DNA from: Comamonadaceae bacterium
GTDB taxonomy: Bacteria > Pseudomonadota > Gammaproteobacteria > Burkholderiales > Burkholderiaceae
Length of the DNA stretch: 16,916 bases
NCBI GenBank assembly: GCA_947374535.1
Contig: CANCCJ010000051.1
Location: 1 to 16,916 of the forward strand
Direction of reading: 5' to 3'
The translations under genes and the position numbers were made by a program. Below are positions 1-8,644 of the stretch, one piece after another. The number at the start of each line of letters is the position of its first letter. The stretch's first letter is position 1. A model generated the notes under the pieces. It was not told where the DNA came from and did no database searches. It saw only the letters and a list, made by a program, of their open reading frames with translations.

Positions 1-629
1 CGCTTCACGCCTTGCTGGATGCTTGCGGCGGCGTCCCAAGTTCCGTCAAACCATTGATCTCCGTCAAGGTAAGCGCGCATCATGGGGAGGGCATCCAAGC
101 CCCAGAAGACCTTGTCGTCCACACAAAAAGTAGGAACGCCAAACACGCCGCGCGCAATGGCTTCTTCGGTATGGGCTTTGAGCTGATCTTTGACCTCAGC
201 AGCATCCACCGAGCGTTGGGGAGCCAACTGCTGCGTCAGCGCGTGTAAACGCGTCGCGTCATCGGCAGCGGCGCCGCCCTGCCACACATGCCTGAAAAGG
301 GTTTCACACACAAAACGGTTGGGCTCGCCTTCGGCACTGCACGCCACCGCCAAGCGCAGCAATGGCAGCGGATTGAAAGGGTGTGAGGGCGGCATGTCTA
401 AGGTCACGCCCAACTGCTTGGCTTGCCACAGCACTTGTCGATAGGTCCACTCACGCTTGCCTGCAATTTCAGCTGGGCCCAACTGACCGTGGTGTTTGAG
501 CATGGCGGCAAACAACACCGGCTTGTAAACCACGCGATGGCTCAGACCCATCAAATGCAGAGGCAAGGCCTCAAACGCGAGGTAGGCATAAGGCGAAATG
601 AAATCGAAGTAGCAGGTGATGGTTTTCAT
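1..629 (-). CDS. 2-hydroxychromene-2-carboxylate isomerase-like (DsbA/kappa-GST fold), C-terminus cut by window edge
   Basis: The frame opens with ATG at 629 and runs off the left edge with no stop, giving 209 full codons; the family is usually about 200 residues, so little is missing. The N-terminus reads FDFISPYAY (residues 8-16), typical of thioredoxin-fold HCCA isomerases. Ser12 sits where thiol oxidoreductases carry a catalytic Cys. A GVPTF motif (residues 164-168) supplies the fold's cis-proline. The family isomerises 2-hydroxychromene-2-carboxylate with glutathione in naphthalene degradation, but many members sit outside aromatic pathways, so the substrate here is unknown. An AAGGA ribosome-binding site lies about 8 nt before the ATG. 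The gene lies 54 nt downstream of the DUF1289 gene and may be the tail of the liuBCDE unit. The family call is firm and the specific reaction is not. Confidence 0.9.
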   Translation of the reverse strand, partial: MKTITCYFDFISPYAYLAFEALPLHLMGLSHRVVYKPVLFAAMLKHHGQLGPAEIAGKREWTYRQVLWQAKQLGVTLDMPPSHPFNPLPLLRLAVACSAEGEPNRFVCETLFRHVWQGGAAADDATRLHALTQQLAPQRSVDAAEVKDQLKAHTEEAIARGVFGVPTFCVDDKVFWGLDALPMMRAYLDGDQWFDGTWDAAASIQQGVK

Positions 630-683
630 GGCGTATGTCCTTCAAAAGTTCGAGGCATCACGGCGCACCGCGCATGTGGCGAC

Positions 684-986
684 TTAGGCCGCCGCATGTG
701 CGGCTAAACGTTCACCAATCAGTTGCCACACGGCACGCTTGTCATCGGCATTGCGTTGCCCCCAACCACCAATTTCATCCAAGGTGCGCCAACAGCCTTC
801 GCAATACGTGGTGTCGTCCGACATGCGGCAAACTGAAATGCAAGGCGACGGCGGCACATCATTGCTTTGCAGCACCCGGTTGGCCTGCGCTTTCAGGCGC
901 AAGTCTGCGGGGGTGAGGCCTTGGGGCTTGGGGGTGAGTTCGCTTCCACACATGACTTGCATTGTCAGCGAACGCGCCCCGCTCAA
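684..986 (-). CDS. DUF1289 small cysteine-rich protein
   Basis: A protein of up to 100 residues with the DUF1289 signature: PSPCISVC at residues 46-53, then YCEGCWRTLDEI at 61-72. The four cysteines (C49, C53, C62, C65; C-x3-C-x8-C-x2-C) look like a metal site, but this is inferred and the family has no well-established function. The start is uncertain. A TTG at 986 overlaps the liuE stop (TTGA), which would couple translation. ATGs at 962 and 953 give shorter proteins that keep the whole domain. None has a strong Shine-Dalgarno sequence. The long N-terminal stretch before the cysteines is variable in this family. Its place directly after liuE suggests co-transcription with the leucine genes without showing a role in leucine catabolism. 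Confidence 0.85.
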   Translation of the reverse strand: MSGARSLTMQVMCGSELTPKPQGLTPADLRLKAQANRVLQSNDVPPSPCISVCRMSDDTTYCEGCWRTLDEIGGWGQRNADDKRAVWQLIGERLAAHAAA

Positions 987-1903
987 GCCGTCCGTTTGTT
1001 CAAGACCGCGCGGGACACGAGGGAATTGGGCTGGCGGCCCAAGGCCTCGCTGATGAACACACCAGCGTCAATCAACTTGTCGAGGTCAATGCCTGTCTCA
1101 ATGCCCATGCCTTGCATCATGTAGACCACGTCTTCAGTGGCCACGTTGCCCGTGGCGCCTTTGGCATAGGGGCAACCACCCAAGCCCGCCACAGACGATT
1201 GAAAATTCCACACACCCATTTGCAAAGCAGCCAAGGTGTTGACCAAGGCTTGGCCATAGGTGTCGTGGAAATGGCCCGACACATCGTTCAACGCATAGTG
1301 CCGCAGCGTAGCCTCAATGGCCGCTTGTACTTTACGTGGGGTGCCCACGCCAATCGTGTCGGCCACGTCCACGCGTTGCACACCAATGCTCTTCATCAAG
1401 CCTGCAAGGTAACCCACACGTTCGGGAGCAATCTCACCCTCGTAAGGGCAACCCACAGTGCAGCTCATCGCGCCACGTACCGCAATGCCGGCGTCGCGTG
1501 CGGCTTTGACCACGGGCGCGAAGCGCTCCATGCTTTCAGCAATCGAACAGTTGATGTTCTTTTGACTGAAGGCTTCGCTGGCCGCACCAAACACCACGAT
1601 TTCGTCGGGTTTGCTTTTCAATGCAGCTTCAAAACCTTGCAAATTCGGCGTGAGCACCGAATAGCGCACATCAGGCTGGCGATGAATGCCCGCCATCACC
1701 TCGGCGTTGTCGGCCATTTGCGGCACCCATTTGGGTGACACAAAACTGGTGACTTCAATTTCATTCAAGCCCGCCGCCTGCAAGCGATGCACCAATTCCA
1801 CCTTGACGGCGGCAGGCACAGGCTGTTTTTCGTTTTGCAGGCCGTCACGCGGCCCGACATCAATCAAATGCACACGATGTGGCAAAGAGGTCAACATGGT
1901 CAC
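983..1903 (-). CDS. liuE: Hydroxymethylglutaryl-CoA lyase
   Basis: A TIM-barrel HMG-CoA lyase of about 306 residues, usual for bacterial members. It cleaves 3-hydroxy-3-methylglutaryl-CoA to acetyl-CoA and acetoacetate, the last step of leucine catabolism. Visible active-site features: DVGPRDGLQNE (residues 15-25, with catalytic Arg19 and metal-binding Asp20), the metal-ligand motif HFH (H211, H213), and the glycine-rich loop GLGGCPYAKGATGN (240-253) with catalytic Cys244 and Asn253. The start may be GTG at 1903, which overlaps the liuD stop in a GTGA and implies translational coupling, or ATG at 1897; neither has a strong ribosome-binding site. It is the fourth liu gene in a same-strand run with liuB, liuC and liuD, which strongly supports HMG-CoA over other DRE-TIM metallolyase substrates. 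Confidence 0.97.
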   Translation of the reverse strand: MTMLTSLPHRVHLIDVGPRDGLQNEKQPVPAAVKVELVHRLQAAGLNEIEVTSFVSPKWVPQMADNAEVMAGIHRQPDVRYSVLTPNLQGFEAALKSKPDEIVVFGAASEAFSQKNINCSIAESMERFAPVVKAARDAGIAVRGAMSCTVGCPYEGEIAPERVGYLAGLMKSIGVQRVDVADTIGVGTPRKVQAAIEATLRHYALNDVSGHFHDTYGQALVNTLAALQMGVWNFQSSVAGLGGCPYAKGATGNVATEDVVYMMQGMGIETGIDLDKLIDAGVFISEALGRQPNSLVSRAVLNKRTA

Positions 1904-3939
1904 ACTTTCAATTTCAACAGTTCTTCGCCTTCGGCCACTTGGTCCCCGGGCGCATAGAGCAGCTCTAACACTTCACCATCCGCAGGCGCGGCAATGGTGT
2001 GCTCCATTTTCATCGCTTCCATGACCGCCAGTGGCTGACCCGCCTTAACTTTGTCACCTGCGGCAACCGCAAACGACACCACCTTGCCAGGCATGGGCGC
2101 TGTCAAGCGGCCACCGGTCTCTTGCACCTCACCGGCATGGGCCAAGGCATCGACCACAGTGATGCGTGTGGCACCTTGAGGCGCAAACACATGGGCCACG
2201 TCTTCGTGGCCTTGGGTTTCGTGAAACACCTGCACACGAGCGTGTTGGCCCGCAAAGCTGATGCGCAAGGCATCGCCATCATCACGGTAGACCAAAGTGC
2301 CAGACACATCGCCATCCGCATCGGCCACACAGAGCTGCAAGCTGCCGTCGTGGGTATAGGTCAACACCGTCTTGTACGTCGCGCCATGAAACACAAAACC
2401 AAAGTTGCGCGTGGCTACACCATACGCGCGCCAGCCATCGCGGCTGCTGAACGGGTCATGGCCTTTCAAAGCTTGCTCACGGTGCAGCGTGTTAGCCACC
2501 ACCGCCGCCGCTGTGAGCGCCAAGCCCAATGGCTCTTGCGCAAACAAGGCTTTTTCTTCGCGTTGAATCAACGCGGTGTCGAGCTTGGCCGTGGCGAACG
2601 AGTCGGTGCGGATGATGTGCCGCAAGAACTGCACATTGGTCGTCAAGCCCACGATGCGGGTTTGCGACAGCGCTTCATCCAGTCGCGCCAGCGCTTGTTC
2701 GCGGGTGTCACCATGCACGATGAGTTTGGCCACCATCGAGTCATAAAACGGGCTGATGCTGTCGCCCTCGCGCACGCCGTCGTCAATGCGTACACCTGCA
2801 TGCGTATCGCTCGGCAATGCAAAGCTGCTGCACGAGGGCTTGCGGTACACCTGCAAGGTCCCCGTGGCGGGCAAGAAGTTGTTGTCGGGGTTCTCGGCGC
2901 AAATGCGCGCTTCAATCGCGTGGCCGTGAATGCGCAATTCGCTTTGCTTCAGCGGCAAGGGCTCACCACTGGCCACGCGCAGTTGCCACTCCACCAAGTC
3001 CAGCCCCGTGATGGCTTCGGTCACAGGGTGCTCCACCTGCAAGCGCGTGTTCATCTCCATGAAAAAGAACTTCATCGAGTCGGGTTGGTCATAGCCGGTT
3101 TGCTCCACGATGAACTCCACCGTGCCCGCCCCCACATAGTTCACCGCCTTGGCGGCAGCCACGGCGGCTTCCCCCATTTGCTTGCGCAACGCGTCGGTCA
3201 TGCCAGGCGCGGGCGCTTCTTCCAACACCTTTTGGTGGCGGCGTTGCACCGAGCAGTCGCGTTCAAACAAATACACGCAATTGCCATGGGTGTCGCCAAA
3301 CACTTGAATCTCGATGTGACGGGGACGTTGCACGTATTTCTCGATCAACACCGCATCGTCACCAAAGCTGTTGATGGCTTCGCGTTTGCAACTGGCCAAG
3401 GCGTCGGCAAACTCGGCGCTGCTGTTGACCACGCGCATGCCTTTGCCGCCACCACCTGCGCTGGCTTTGATGAGCGCGGGGTAGCCAATGCGGTCGGCCT
3501 CGCGTTGCAGCAAGGCGGGGTCTTGGTCGGCGGCGTGGTAGCCGGGCACCAGCGGCACGCCGGCTTTTTCCATGAGTTGTTTGGATTCGGCTTTCAAGCC
3601 CATGGCCAAAATGGCCGAGGCAGGCGGGCCGATGAACACCAAGCCTGCTGCGGCGCAGGCTTTGGCGAAGTCTTCGTTCTCGCTCAAAAAGCCATAGCCT
3701 GGGTGCACCGCTTGCGCGCCTGTGTCTTTGGCGGCTTGCAAGATGCGCTCCCAGCGTAAGTAACTGTCCTTGGGTGCGCTGCCGCCAATGTGCACGGCTT
3801 CGTCGCACACCTGCACATGTTTGGCTTGCACGTCGGCGTCCGAATACACGGCCACGGTTTTGATACCCAGTCGGCGAGCTGTAGCTGCCACACGGCAGGC
3901 GATTTCACCACGGTTGGCGATGAGGATTTTTTTAAACAT
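1900..3939 (-). CDS. liuD: Methylcrotonyl-CoA carboxylase, biotin-containing alpha subunit
   Basis: A 679-residue biotin-dependent carboxylase subunit. Domains in order: biotin carboxylase N-domain from MFKKILIANRGE, ATP-grasp with the glycine-rich loop GGGGKGM (162-168) and the MEMNTRLQVEHP motif (294-305, E295 and R299 catalytic), biotin carboxylase C-domain, a linker domain, and a C-terminal biotinyl domain with EAMKMEH, in which Lys644 is the biotinylated residue. With LiuB it carboxylates 3-methylcrotonyl-CoA to 3-methylglutaconyl-CoA. The start is ATG 3939, preceded by AGAAAGA; a TTG eight codons upstream would add residues before the conserved N-terminus and is not favoured. The 67-nt gap from liuC is the largest inside the liuBCDE run and shows no terminator. 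Acetyl-, propionyl- and geranyl-CoA carboxylases share this layout; the liuB/liuC/liuE neighbours decide the call. Confidence 0.97.
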   Translation of the reverse strand: MFKKILIANRGEIACRVAATARRLGIKTVAVYSDADVQAKHVQVCDEAVHIGGSAPKDSYLRWERILQAAKDTGAQAVHPGYGFLSENEDFAKACAAAGLVFIGPPASAILAMGLKAESKQLMEKAGVPLVPGYHAADQDPALLQREADRIGYPALIKASAGGGGKGMRVVNSSAEFADALASCKREAINSFGDDAVLIEKYVQRPRHIEIQVFGDTHGNCVYLFERDCSVQRRHQKVLEEAPAPGMTDALRKQMGEAAVAAAKAVNYVGAGTVEFIVEQTGYDQPDSMKFFFMEMNTRLQVEHPVTEAITGLDLVEWQLRVASGEPLPLKQSELRIHGHAIEARICAENPDNNFLPATGTLQVYRKPSCSSFALPSDTHAGVRIDDGVREGDSISPFYDSMVAKLIVHGDTREQALARLDEALSQTRIVGLTTNVQFLRHIIRTDSFATAKLDTALIQREEKALFAQEPLGLALTAAAVVANTLHREQALKGHDPFSSRDGWRAYGVATRNFGFVFHGATYKTVLTYTHDGSLQLCVADADGDVSGTLVYRDDGDALRISFAGQHARVQVFHETQGHEDVAHVFAPQGATRITVVDALAHAGEVQETGGRLTAPMPGKVVSFAVAAGDKVKAGQPLAVMEAMKMEHTIAAPADGEVLELLYAPGDQVAEGEELLKLKV

Positions 3940-4006
3940 GACAGTGTGTCTTTCTAAATTCAAGGCGAGGCATGAAATGACGAATGGTCAAGCGACGTAG
4001 GCCACA

Positions 4007-4801
4007 TCAAAGCAACCAGTTAGGTTTGCGTTTTTGCAAGAACGACTGCACGCCCTCTTTGCCTTGGGCACTTGAACGAATGTCGGCAATGCCTGCCACG
4101 GTGTGCGCCACAAGGGCGTCGTCAATCTCACGCTCGGCCACATCTTGCACCAAGCGTTTGCAAGCACGAACGGCGTTGGGGCTGGCACTCACCAAGGCAC
4201 TGGTCAGCTCGGCGACTTTGGCGTCTAGGGCGTCGACCGTGACCACCTCATGCAGCAAGCCAATGCGATGCGCCTCTGCCGCGCTGAAACGCTCGGCGGT
4301 TAAAAAGTAACGGTGGGAAGCACGCGCACCCATGGCGCGAATCACATACGGGCTGATGGTGGCGGGAATGAGGCCAAGCTTGACCTCGCTCAGGCAGTAG
4401 GTAGCACTGTCCACACTCACCGCCATGTCGCACACAGCTACCAAGCCCACACCACCCGCAAACACATCGCCCTGCACGCGGGCGATGGTTGGCTTGGGGC
4501 ATTCGTAAATCACACGCAACATGGCAGCGAGCTCTCCGGCATCGGCGAGGTTTTCGTCGCGCGTGTAGTCAGCCATGCGGCGCATCCAGTTCAGGTCGGC
4601 GCCTGCGCAAAATGCGGAACCTTCGGCAGCTAGCACAACGCAGCGCACATCGGCAGCCTGGCCCGCTTCAGTGAAGGCGTTTTTCAATTCGGCAATCACT
4701 TCGTCGTTGAAGGCGTTGCGCACATCGGGACGACTGAGCGTGATGGTGCGCACGGCGCCGTGATCAGTCACGGTCAAGGCTTTGTGAGAAGGTGTTGTCA
4801 T
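4007..4801 (-). CDS. liuC: Methylglutaconyl-CoA hydratase (crotonase family)
   Basis: A 264-residue crotonase-fold enzyme, normal length for the family. It hydrates 3-methylglutaconyl-CoA to 3-hydroxy-3-methylglutaryl-CoA between the LiuBD carboxylase and the LiuE lyase. The two oxyanion-hole segments are visible: FCAGADLNWM (residues 64-73) and FAGGVGLVAVCD (114-125). Only one of the two classical crotonase glutamates is retained, Glu139 in LSEVKLGLIPATISPYV. The position of the other is Gly119, as in other non-classical crotonases, and the LIPATISPYV stretch resembles the LiuC/AUH type. ATG 4801 lies 12 nt after the liuB stop with only a weak GGGG-type ribosome-binding site, so translation may be coupled to liuB. 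Generic enoyl-CoA hydratase is the alternative; context favours LiuC. Confidence 0.93.
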   Translation of the reverse strand: MTTPSHKALTVTDHGAVRTITLSRPDVRNAFNDEVIAELKNAFTEAGQAADVRCVVLAAEGSAFCAGADLNWMRRMADYTRDENLADAGELAAMLRVIYECPKPTIARVQGDVFAGGVGLVAVCDMAVSVDSATYCLSEVKLGLIPATISPYVIRAMGARASHRYFLTAERFSAAEAHRIGLLHEVVTVDALDAKVAELTSALVSASPNAVRACKRLVQDVAEREIDDALVAHTVAGIADIRSSAQGKEGVQSFLQKRKPNWLL

Positions 4802-4813
4802 CTCATCGCCCCA

Positions 4814-6421
4814 TCACATCCGGAACAAGCCAAACTTGGTCTCAGGGATGGGTGCATTCAACGACGCACTCAACCCCAAAGCCAACACACGGCGAGTGTC
4901 CGCAGGGTCAATCACGCCGTCGTCCCACAGGCGAGCGGTGGCGAAATAGGGGTGGCCTTGGTGTTCGTACTGTTGGCGAATGGGGTCTTTGAAGGCTTGC
5001 TCTTCTTCGGCGCTCCACTGCCCGCCTTTGGCTTCAATGCCATCGCGCTTGACCGTGGCCAACACGCTGGCCGCTTGCTCACCGCCCATGACGCTGATGC
5101 GCGCATTGGGCCACATCCACAAAAAGCGCGGGGCGAATGCACGGCCACACATGCCGTAGTTGCCCGCGCCAAAACTGCCACCGATGATGACGGTGAACTT
5201 GGGCACAGCAGCCGTGGCCACGGCCGTGACCATCTTGGCGCCGTTACGCGCGATGCCTTCGTTCTCATACTTGCGACCCACCATGAAGCCGGTGATGTTT
5301 TGCAAAAACACCAGTGGAATTTTGCGTTGGCAGCACAGCTCGATGAAGTGCGTGCCTTTCAAAGCCGACTCGCTGAACAAGATGCCGTTGTTGGCAATGA
5401 TGCCCACGGGCATGCCTTCGATGCGGGCAAAGCCGCACACCAGTGTGGAGCCAAAGCGGGCTTTGAATTCATCGAACTCGCTGCCATCGACGATGCGCGC
5501 AATGATTTCACGCACGTCAAAGGGCTTGCGTGTGTCGGTGGGTATGACCCCATACAGCTCGTGTGCATCGTACTTCGGTGGCACGGGTACGTGCGTGGCA
5601 ATGTTCGGCTGCTTTTGCGCATTGAGGTTTTTAACGGCTTGACGTGCCAACGCCAACGCATGCACATCGTTTTGTGCGAGGTGGTCGGCGACACCGGATA
5701 GGCGCGTGTGCACATCGCCACCGCCCAAATCTTCTGCCGTCACCACTTCGCCGGTGGCGGCCTTCACCAAGGGTGGCCCGCCCAAGAAGATGGTGCCTTG
5801 GTTTTTCACAATGATGGTCTCATCGCTCATGGCCGGCACATAGGCGCCGCCTGCGGTGCAACTGCCCATCACCACCGCGATTTGCGCAATGCCTTGCGCA
5901 CTCATGTTCGCTTGGTTGAAGAAGATACGGCCAAAGTGGTCACGGTCGGGGAACACCTCGTCTTGGTTGGGCAAGTTGGCGCCGCCAGAGTCGACCAAGT
6001 AGATACAAGGCAAGTTGTTTTGCTGCGCGATTTCTTGCGCACGCAAATGCTTCTTGACGGTGAGGGGGTAGTAGGTGCCGCCCTTCACGGTGGCGTCGTT
6101 GCACACGATCATGCAGTCCACCCCGCTGACGCGGCCAATGCCAGCAATCAGGCCCGCGCAGGGCGCGTCGTCGTTGTACATGTGCAGGGCTGCGAGTGGG
6201 GCCACCTCAAGAAAAGGTGTGCCGGGATCGAGCAAGGTTTGCACGCGATCGCGGGGCAAGAGCTTGCCGCGGGCGGTATGTTTGGCTCGCGCGGCCTCAC
6301 CGCCGCCCACCGCAATTTTTTCGAGATGGGCTTTGAGGTCGTCCACCACCGTGCGCATGGCGGCAGCGTTGGCCGCGAAATCGGCCGAACGTGGGTTGAT
6401 CTGGGAGTGCAAAACAGTCAT
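4814..6421 (-). CDS. liuB: Methylcrotonyl-CoA carboxylase, carboxyltransferase beta subunit
   Basis: A 535-residue carboxyltransferase, the usual length for MCC beta. It transfers the carboxyl group from the biotin of LiuD to 3-methylcrotonyl-CoA. It holds two crotonase-like halves (roughly 30-290 and 290-520). Glycine pairs for CoA-ester and biotin binding are seen at [16 protein letters not shown] (186-201) and [11 protein letters not shown] (414-424), followed by a conserved [15 protein letters not shown] 6421 has a clear AGGAAA ribosome-binding site 8-9 nt upstream, and as first gene of the block it is likely preceded by the promoter. The gene diverges from the AraC-family regulator across an 86-nt gap. 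Propionyl- and geranyl-CoA carboxyltransferases are relatives; the close packing with liuC, liuD and liuE makes the MCC assignment strong. Confidence 0.97.
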   Translation of the reverse strand: MTVLHSQINPRSADFAANAAAMRTVVDDLKAHLEKIAVGGGEAARAKHTARGKLLPRDRVQTLLDPGTPFLEVAPLAALHMYNDDAPCAGLIAGIGRVSGVDCMIVCNDATVKGGTYYPLTVKKHLRAQEIAQQNNLPCIYLVDSGGANLPNQDEVFPDRDHFGRIFFNQANMSAQGIAQIAVVMGSCTAGGAYVPAMSDETIIVKNQGTIFLGGPPLVKAATGEVVTAEDLGGGDVHTRLSGVADHLAQNDVHALALARQAVKNLNAQKQPNIATHVPVPPKYDAHELYGVIPTDTRKPFDVREIIARIVDGSEFDEFKARFGSTLVCGFARIEGMPVGIIANNGILFSESALKGTHFIELCCQRKIPLVFLQNITGFMVGRKYENEGIARNGAKMVTAVATAAVPKFTVIIGGSFGAGNYGMCGRAFAPRFLWMWPNARISVMGGEQAASVLATVKRDGIEAKGGQWSAEEEQAFKDPIRQQYEHQGHPYFATARLWDDGVIDPADTRRVLALGLSASLNAPIPETKFGLFRM

Positions 6422-6440
6422 CGTGTTTTTCCTATTACGG

Positions 6441-6472
6441 GGTTGGGGCCAAGCTTAGGCGGTTTGGCGCCA
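6441..6472. promoter_or_regulatory. Candidate AraC-type operator: imperfect direct repeat in the liuB/regulator gap
   Basis: Two similar half-sites on the plus strand, GGTTGGGGCCA (6441-6451) and GGTTTGGCGCCA (6461-6472), lie 20-21 bp apart, about two helical turns. AraC/XylS proteins often bind such direct repeats through their two helix-turn-helix units. A third partial GGTT is at 6489-6492. The second half-site also contains the 8-bp palindrome TGGCGCCA (6465-6472). No convincing -35/-10 pair was identified for either gene. The repeat is visible in the sequence; its role as operator is inference. Confidence 0.35.
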
Positions 6473-6507
6473 CGGCATGTGTCAGATGGGTTGCAAATCC
6501 TGCCACA

Positions 6508-7557
6508 ATGAGTCTTCTTATGGTTAGTCCTAGCCCCACCTCAGACCAAACGCCCGCACTCGGCCGCACCGAGACGCCAATTGCTTTTATTCAAGCGATT
6601 GCGGCAGCTTATGCGCAGCGTGGTATGCGTGTGGACGAGGCGTTGAAGAAGGCACAAATCGAGCCAAAACTTCTCAAGAAAAACAACGCCCGCGTCACCG
6701 CCATGCAGATGGAGTTGTTTTCGGGATTGGCCATGCAAGAGCTGGACGACGAAGGCTTGGGCTGGTTCAGCCGCCGCTTGCCGTGGGGCAGCTATGGCAT
6801 GTTGGTGCGGGCCTCACTCACCTCACCCGTGTTGGGCCTGGCGCTGGGACGCTGGAGCAGACACCATGGACTGCTCACCGACGACATTCACCTCACCTTG
6901 ACCGAGCACCAAGGCGTGGCCACCTTGCAGCTGGAGGAAGCACGCGACCTAGGCGTGTTCCGCGAGTTTTGTGTGGTGTCGGTGCTGCGCAATGCCTTGG
7001 GCGTGGCGTGTTGGCTGACCGATTCGCGTATCTCACTCACCACCACACACCTGCGCTTTGCCCCACCTGCACATGCCGACAGCTACCGTGTGTTGTTTGA
7101 CGGGTCCACACATTTCAACGCCGACATGAACGCCTTGCAGTTTGACGCGGGCTATCTTGCGCTGCCCGTGCGTCGCGACGAAGCGGCACTAAAGCAGATG
7201 CTGCAACGCGCCCTGCTGCTCACCGTGCGCCCCTACCGACGCGACCGATTGCTGGTGGAACGGGTGCGACAAACCTTGGCCCAACACCCCGAACACAGCC
7301 GCAATGCCGATGACTTGGCAGCATGGCTCAACATGTCGGCCCGCACCCTGCATCGCCAACTGCAAGAAGAAGGCGCGAGTCTGCAGCAGCTCAAGGACAG
7401 CGTGCGCGAGCTACGCGCACGCGAGCTACTGCTGCGCACAGGCAAACCGCTCAAGCAAATCGCTACCGAGGTGGGTTTCTCGAATGAGAAGAGTTTTATT
7501 CGAGCGTTCAAGACCTGGACTGGACAAGCACCTGAAACTTTTCGACAAAGCGCCTGA
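6508..7557 (+). CDS. AraC-family transcriptional regulator, probable regulator of liuBCDE
   Basis: A 349-residue regulator with a long N-terminal effector domain of the 'arabinose-binding domain of AraC-type' family (roughly residues 25-240) and a C-terminal AraC double helix-turn-helix (about 265-349). The HTH includes LAAWLNMSARTLHRQLQEEG and the signature IATEVGFSNEKSFIRAFKTWTG. Related regulators (OruR/ArgR-like, PhbR-like) sense small carboxylates or acyl compounds; the ligand here cannot be read from sequence. It is divergent from liuB and is the only regulator in the window, so control of liuBCDE is likely. ATG 6508 has no clear ribosome-binding site, and ATG 6520, four codons in, is an alternative with little effect on the domain. 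It is the only gene in the window on the plus strand. Confidence 0.93.
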   Translation: MSLLMVSPSPTSDQTPALGRTETPIAFIQAIAAAYAQRGMRVDEALKKAQIEPKLLKKNNARVTAMQMELFSGLAMQELDDEGLGWFSRRLPWGSYGMLVRASLTSPVLGLALGRWSRHHGLLTDDIHLTLTEHQGVATLQLEEARDLGVFREFCVVSVLRNALGVACWLTDSRISLTTTHLRFAPPAHADSYRVLFDGSTHFNADMNALQFDAGYLALPVRRDEAALKQMLQRALLLTVRPYRRDRLLVERVRQTLAQHPEHSRNADDLAAWLNMSARTLHRQLQEEGASLQQLKDSVRELRARELLLRTGKPLKQIATEVGFSNEKSFIRAFKTWTGQAPETFRQSA

Positions 7558-7584
7558 ACGACTTTATGCCACCTGCGTGTCGCG

Positions 7585-8229
7585 CTAGATGCGCAGGGCA
7601 TTCATGTGTGCAAACACCTGGACCGCTCCCGCGTTCAACAGCACATCGGTAGGAGCGAGCGGCGGCGCATAAGCCCACACCGTTGAGCCCGCAGACACAC
7701 CAGCAGCAATACCCACGGGCGTGTCTTCCACCACCAAGCAACGCGCAGGCTCTACCTTCAAATGCGCAGCAGCAGCCAAGTACACATCGGGGAAAGGCTT
7801 GCTGCGCGGCATTTCGTGACCACTGAAAATGCGCCCTTCAAAGAACTGCGCCAAGCCCACGCGTTGCAACATCATCTCAACCTTATAGCGGTCTGCGCCT
7901 GACGCCACAGCAATGCGCCCCTCGCAGCGCTCATGCACATGGCGCACAGCATCGTGAATGCCGTCAATGGCGGTGATTTCGTTTTCTAAACGGATGTTAC
8001 GACGGCGGTAAAACTCGTCCATGAAAGCGTCCGTCAGTGGCTTGCCGGTGTGCGCCTCGATCAAGTCGGCACGGCTACGCACGGTGTGCCCCACAAAGTG
8101 CGCCATGCACTCGGCTAGCTCCAAGCGCCAGCCGTTTTCATCCAGTATGTCGCGCAGTGCGCCGCAAGTGATAGCTTCGCTGTCGACCAGCACGCCATCG
8201 CAATCAAATAAAACGGCTTCAAATGTCAT
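7585..8229 (-). CDS. HAD-superfamily hydrolase, phosphoglycolate phosphatase/beta-phosphoglucomutase-like
   Basis: A 214-residue HAD subfamily IA phosphatase. Motif I is [10 protein letters not shown] (residues 9-18, nucleophile Asp9, acid/base Asp11), motif II is VASG (Ser110), motif III Lys is Lys144 in RSKPFPDVY, and motif IV is VVEDTPVGI (Glu168, Asp169). The cap domain lies between residues 18 and 95. Such proteins dephosphorylate small sugar phosphates, glycolate-2-phosphate or similar; the substrate cannot be told from sequence. ATG 8229 overlaps the stop of the upstream ychJ-like gene in an ATGA, so the two are probably co-translated. It converges with the AraC gene across 27 nt in which no T-tailed terminator was found. 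No link to leucine catabolism is evident. Confidence 0.92.
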   Translation of the reverse strand: MTFEAVLFDCDGVLVDSEAITCGALRDILDENGWRLELAECMAHFVGHTVRSRADLIEAHTGKPLTDAFMDEFYRRRNIRLENEITAIDGIHDAVRHVHERCEGRIAVASGADRYKVEMMLQRVGLAQFFEGRIFSGHEMPRSKPFPDVYLAAAAHLKVEPARCLVVEDTPVGIAAGVSAGSTVWAYAPPLAPTDVLLNAGAVQVFAHMNALRI

Positions 8230-8630
8230 TGTGGATCGCCATCCACATAAAACCAGCGGCCGTCTTCGCGCACAAAGCGACTGCGTTCGTGCATGCGAAT
8301 GGCTTTGCCGTCTACGCGGTAACGCGCGACAAACTCAACCTCGGCGCTGTCCACGCCCGTGGCTTGGTGCTCTCGCACCTCAAGGCCTAGCCACTTGGCA
8401 CCGACTTCTAAGTCCAGCGAAGCAGGCCGTGTGCTGCTGTGCCAAGTCGCCAACAAGTAGTCGGCACGTGCCAATACAAATGCGCTGTAGCGCGAGCGCA
8501 TGAGGTGTTCGGCATCGGGGGCGGCGACGTCGTTGAAGTGTTCGATAAAACGGCCACAGCAATCGGCATAGCCCACGATGCGTTGCTTGGCATCCGTACG
8601 CCCGCAGGGGCAGCTAGCAAGTGCGCTCAT
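8226..8630 (-). CDS. ychJ: YchJ-family protein (UPF0225, SEC-C-like motif plus NTF2-like domain)
   Basis: A 134-residue protein with the YchJ layout: an N-terminal cysteine motif CPCGR (C7, C9) and YADCCG (C24, C25) that forms a SEC-C-like zinc site, followed by an NTF2-like domain starting with [10 protein letters not shown] (43-52) and [12 protein letters not shown] (58-69) and ending in WFYVDGD. The family has no agreed biochemical function. ATG 8630 is chosen because it begins directly before the conserved cysteine motif. The frame is open for a further 37 codons upstream, but that extension overlaps the preceding gene and does not resemble the family. There is no clear ribosome-binding site. 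It lies 14 nt after the cupredoxin-fusion gene, and its stop overlaps the HAD start. Confidence 0.92.
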   Translation of the reverse strand: MSALASCPCGRTDAKQRIVGYADCCGRFIEHFNDVAAPDAEHLMRSRYSAFVLARADYLLATWHSSTRPASLDLEVGAKWLGLEVREHQATGVDSAEVEFVARYRVDGKAIRMHERSRFVREDGRWFYVDGDPQ

Positions 8631-8644
8631 GTCAGTTGTAAAAA

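Noticed and set aside
962..1738. Plus-strand open frame of 258 codons opposite liuE
   Set aside because: Antisense to an intact HMG-CoA lyase with complete active site; no recognisable domain.
1999..3759. Long plus-strand open frame (586 codons) opposite liuD
   Set aside because: It mirrors liuD codon by codon, gives a His/Gly/Val-rich protein without recognisable domains, and the minus strand carries an intact biotin carboxylase. It is an antisense shadow of high-GC coding bias.
4760..6511. Plus-strand open frames of 313 and 267 codons opposite liuB
   Set aside because: They lie wholly within the intact liuB coding sequence and have low-complexity, domain-free translations.
7582..7594. Small inverted repeat GCGC-N5-GCGC at the convergent AraC/HAD gene ends
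   Set aside because: A stem of only four base pairs with no T tract on either side; too weak to call a terminator.
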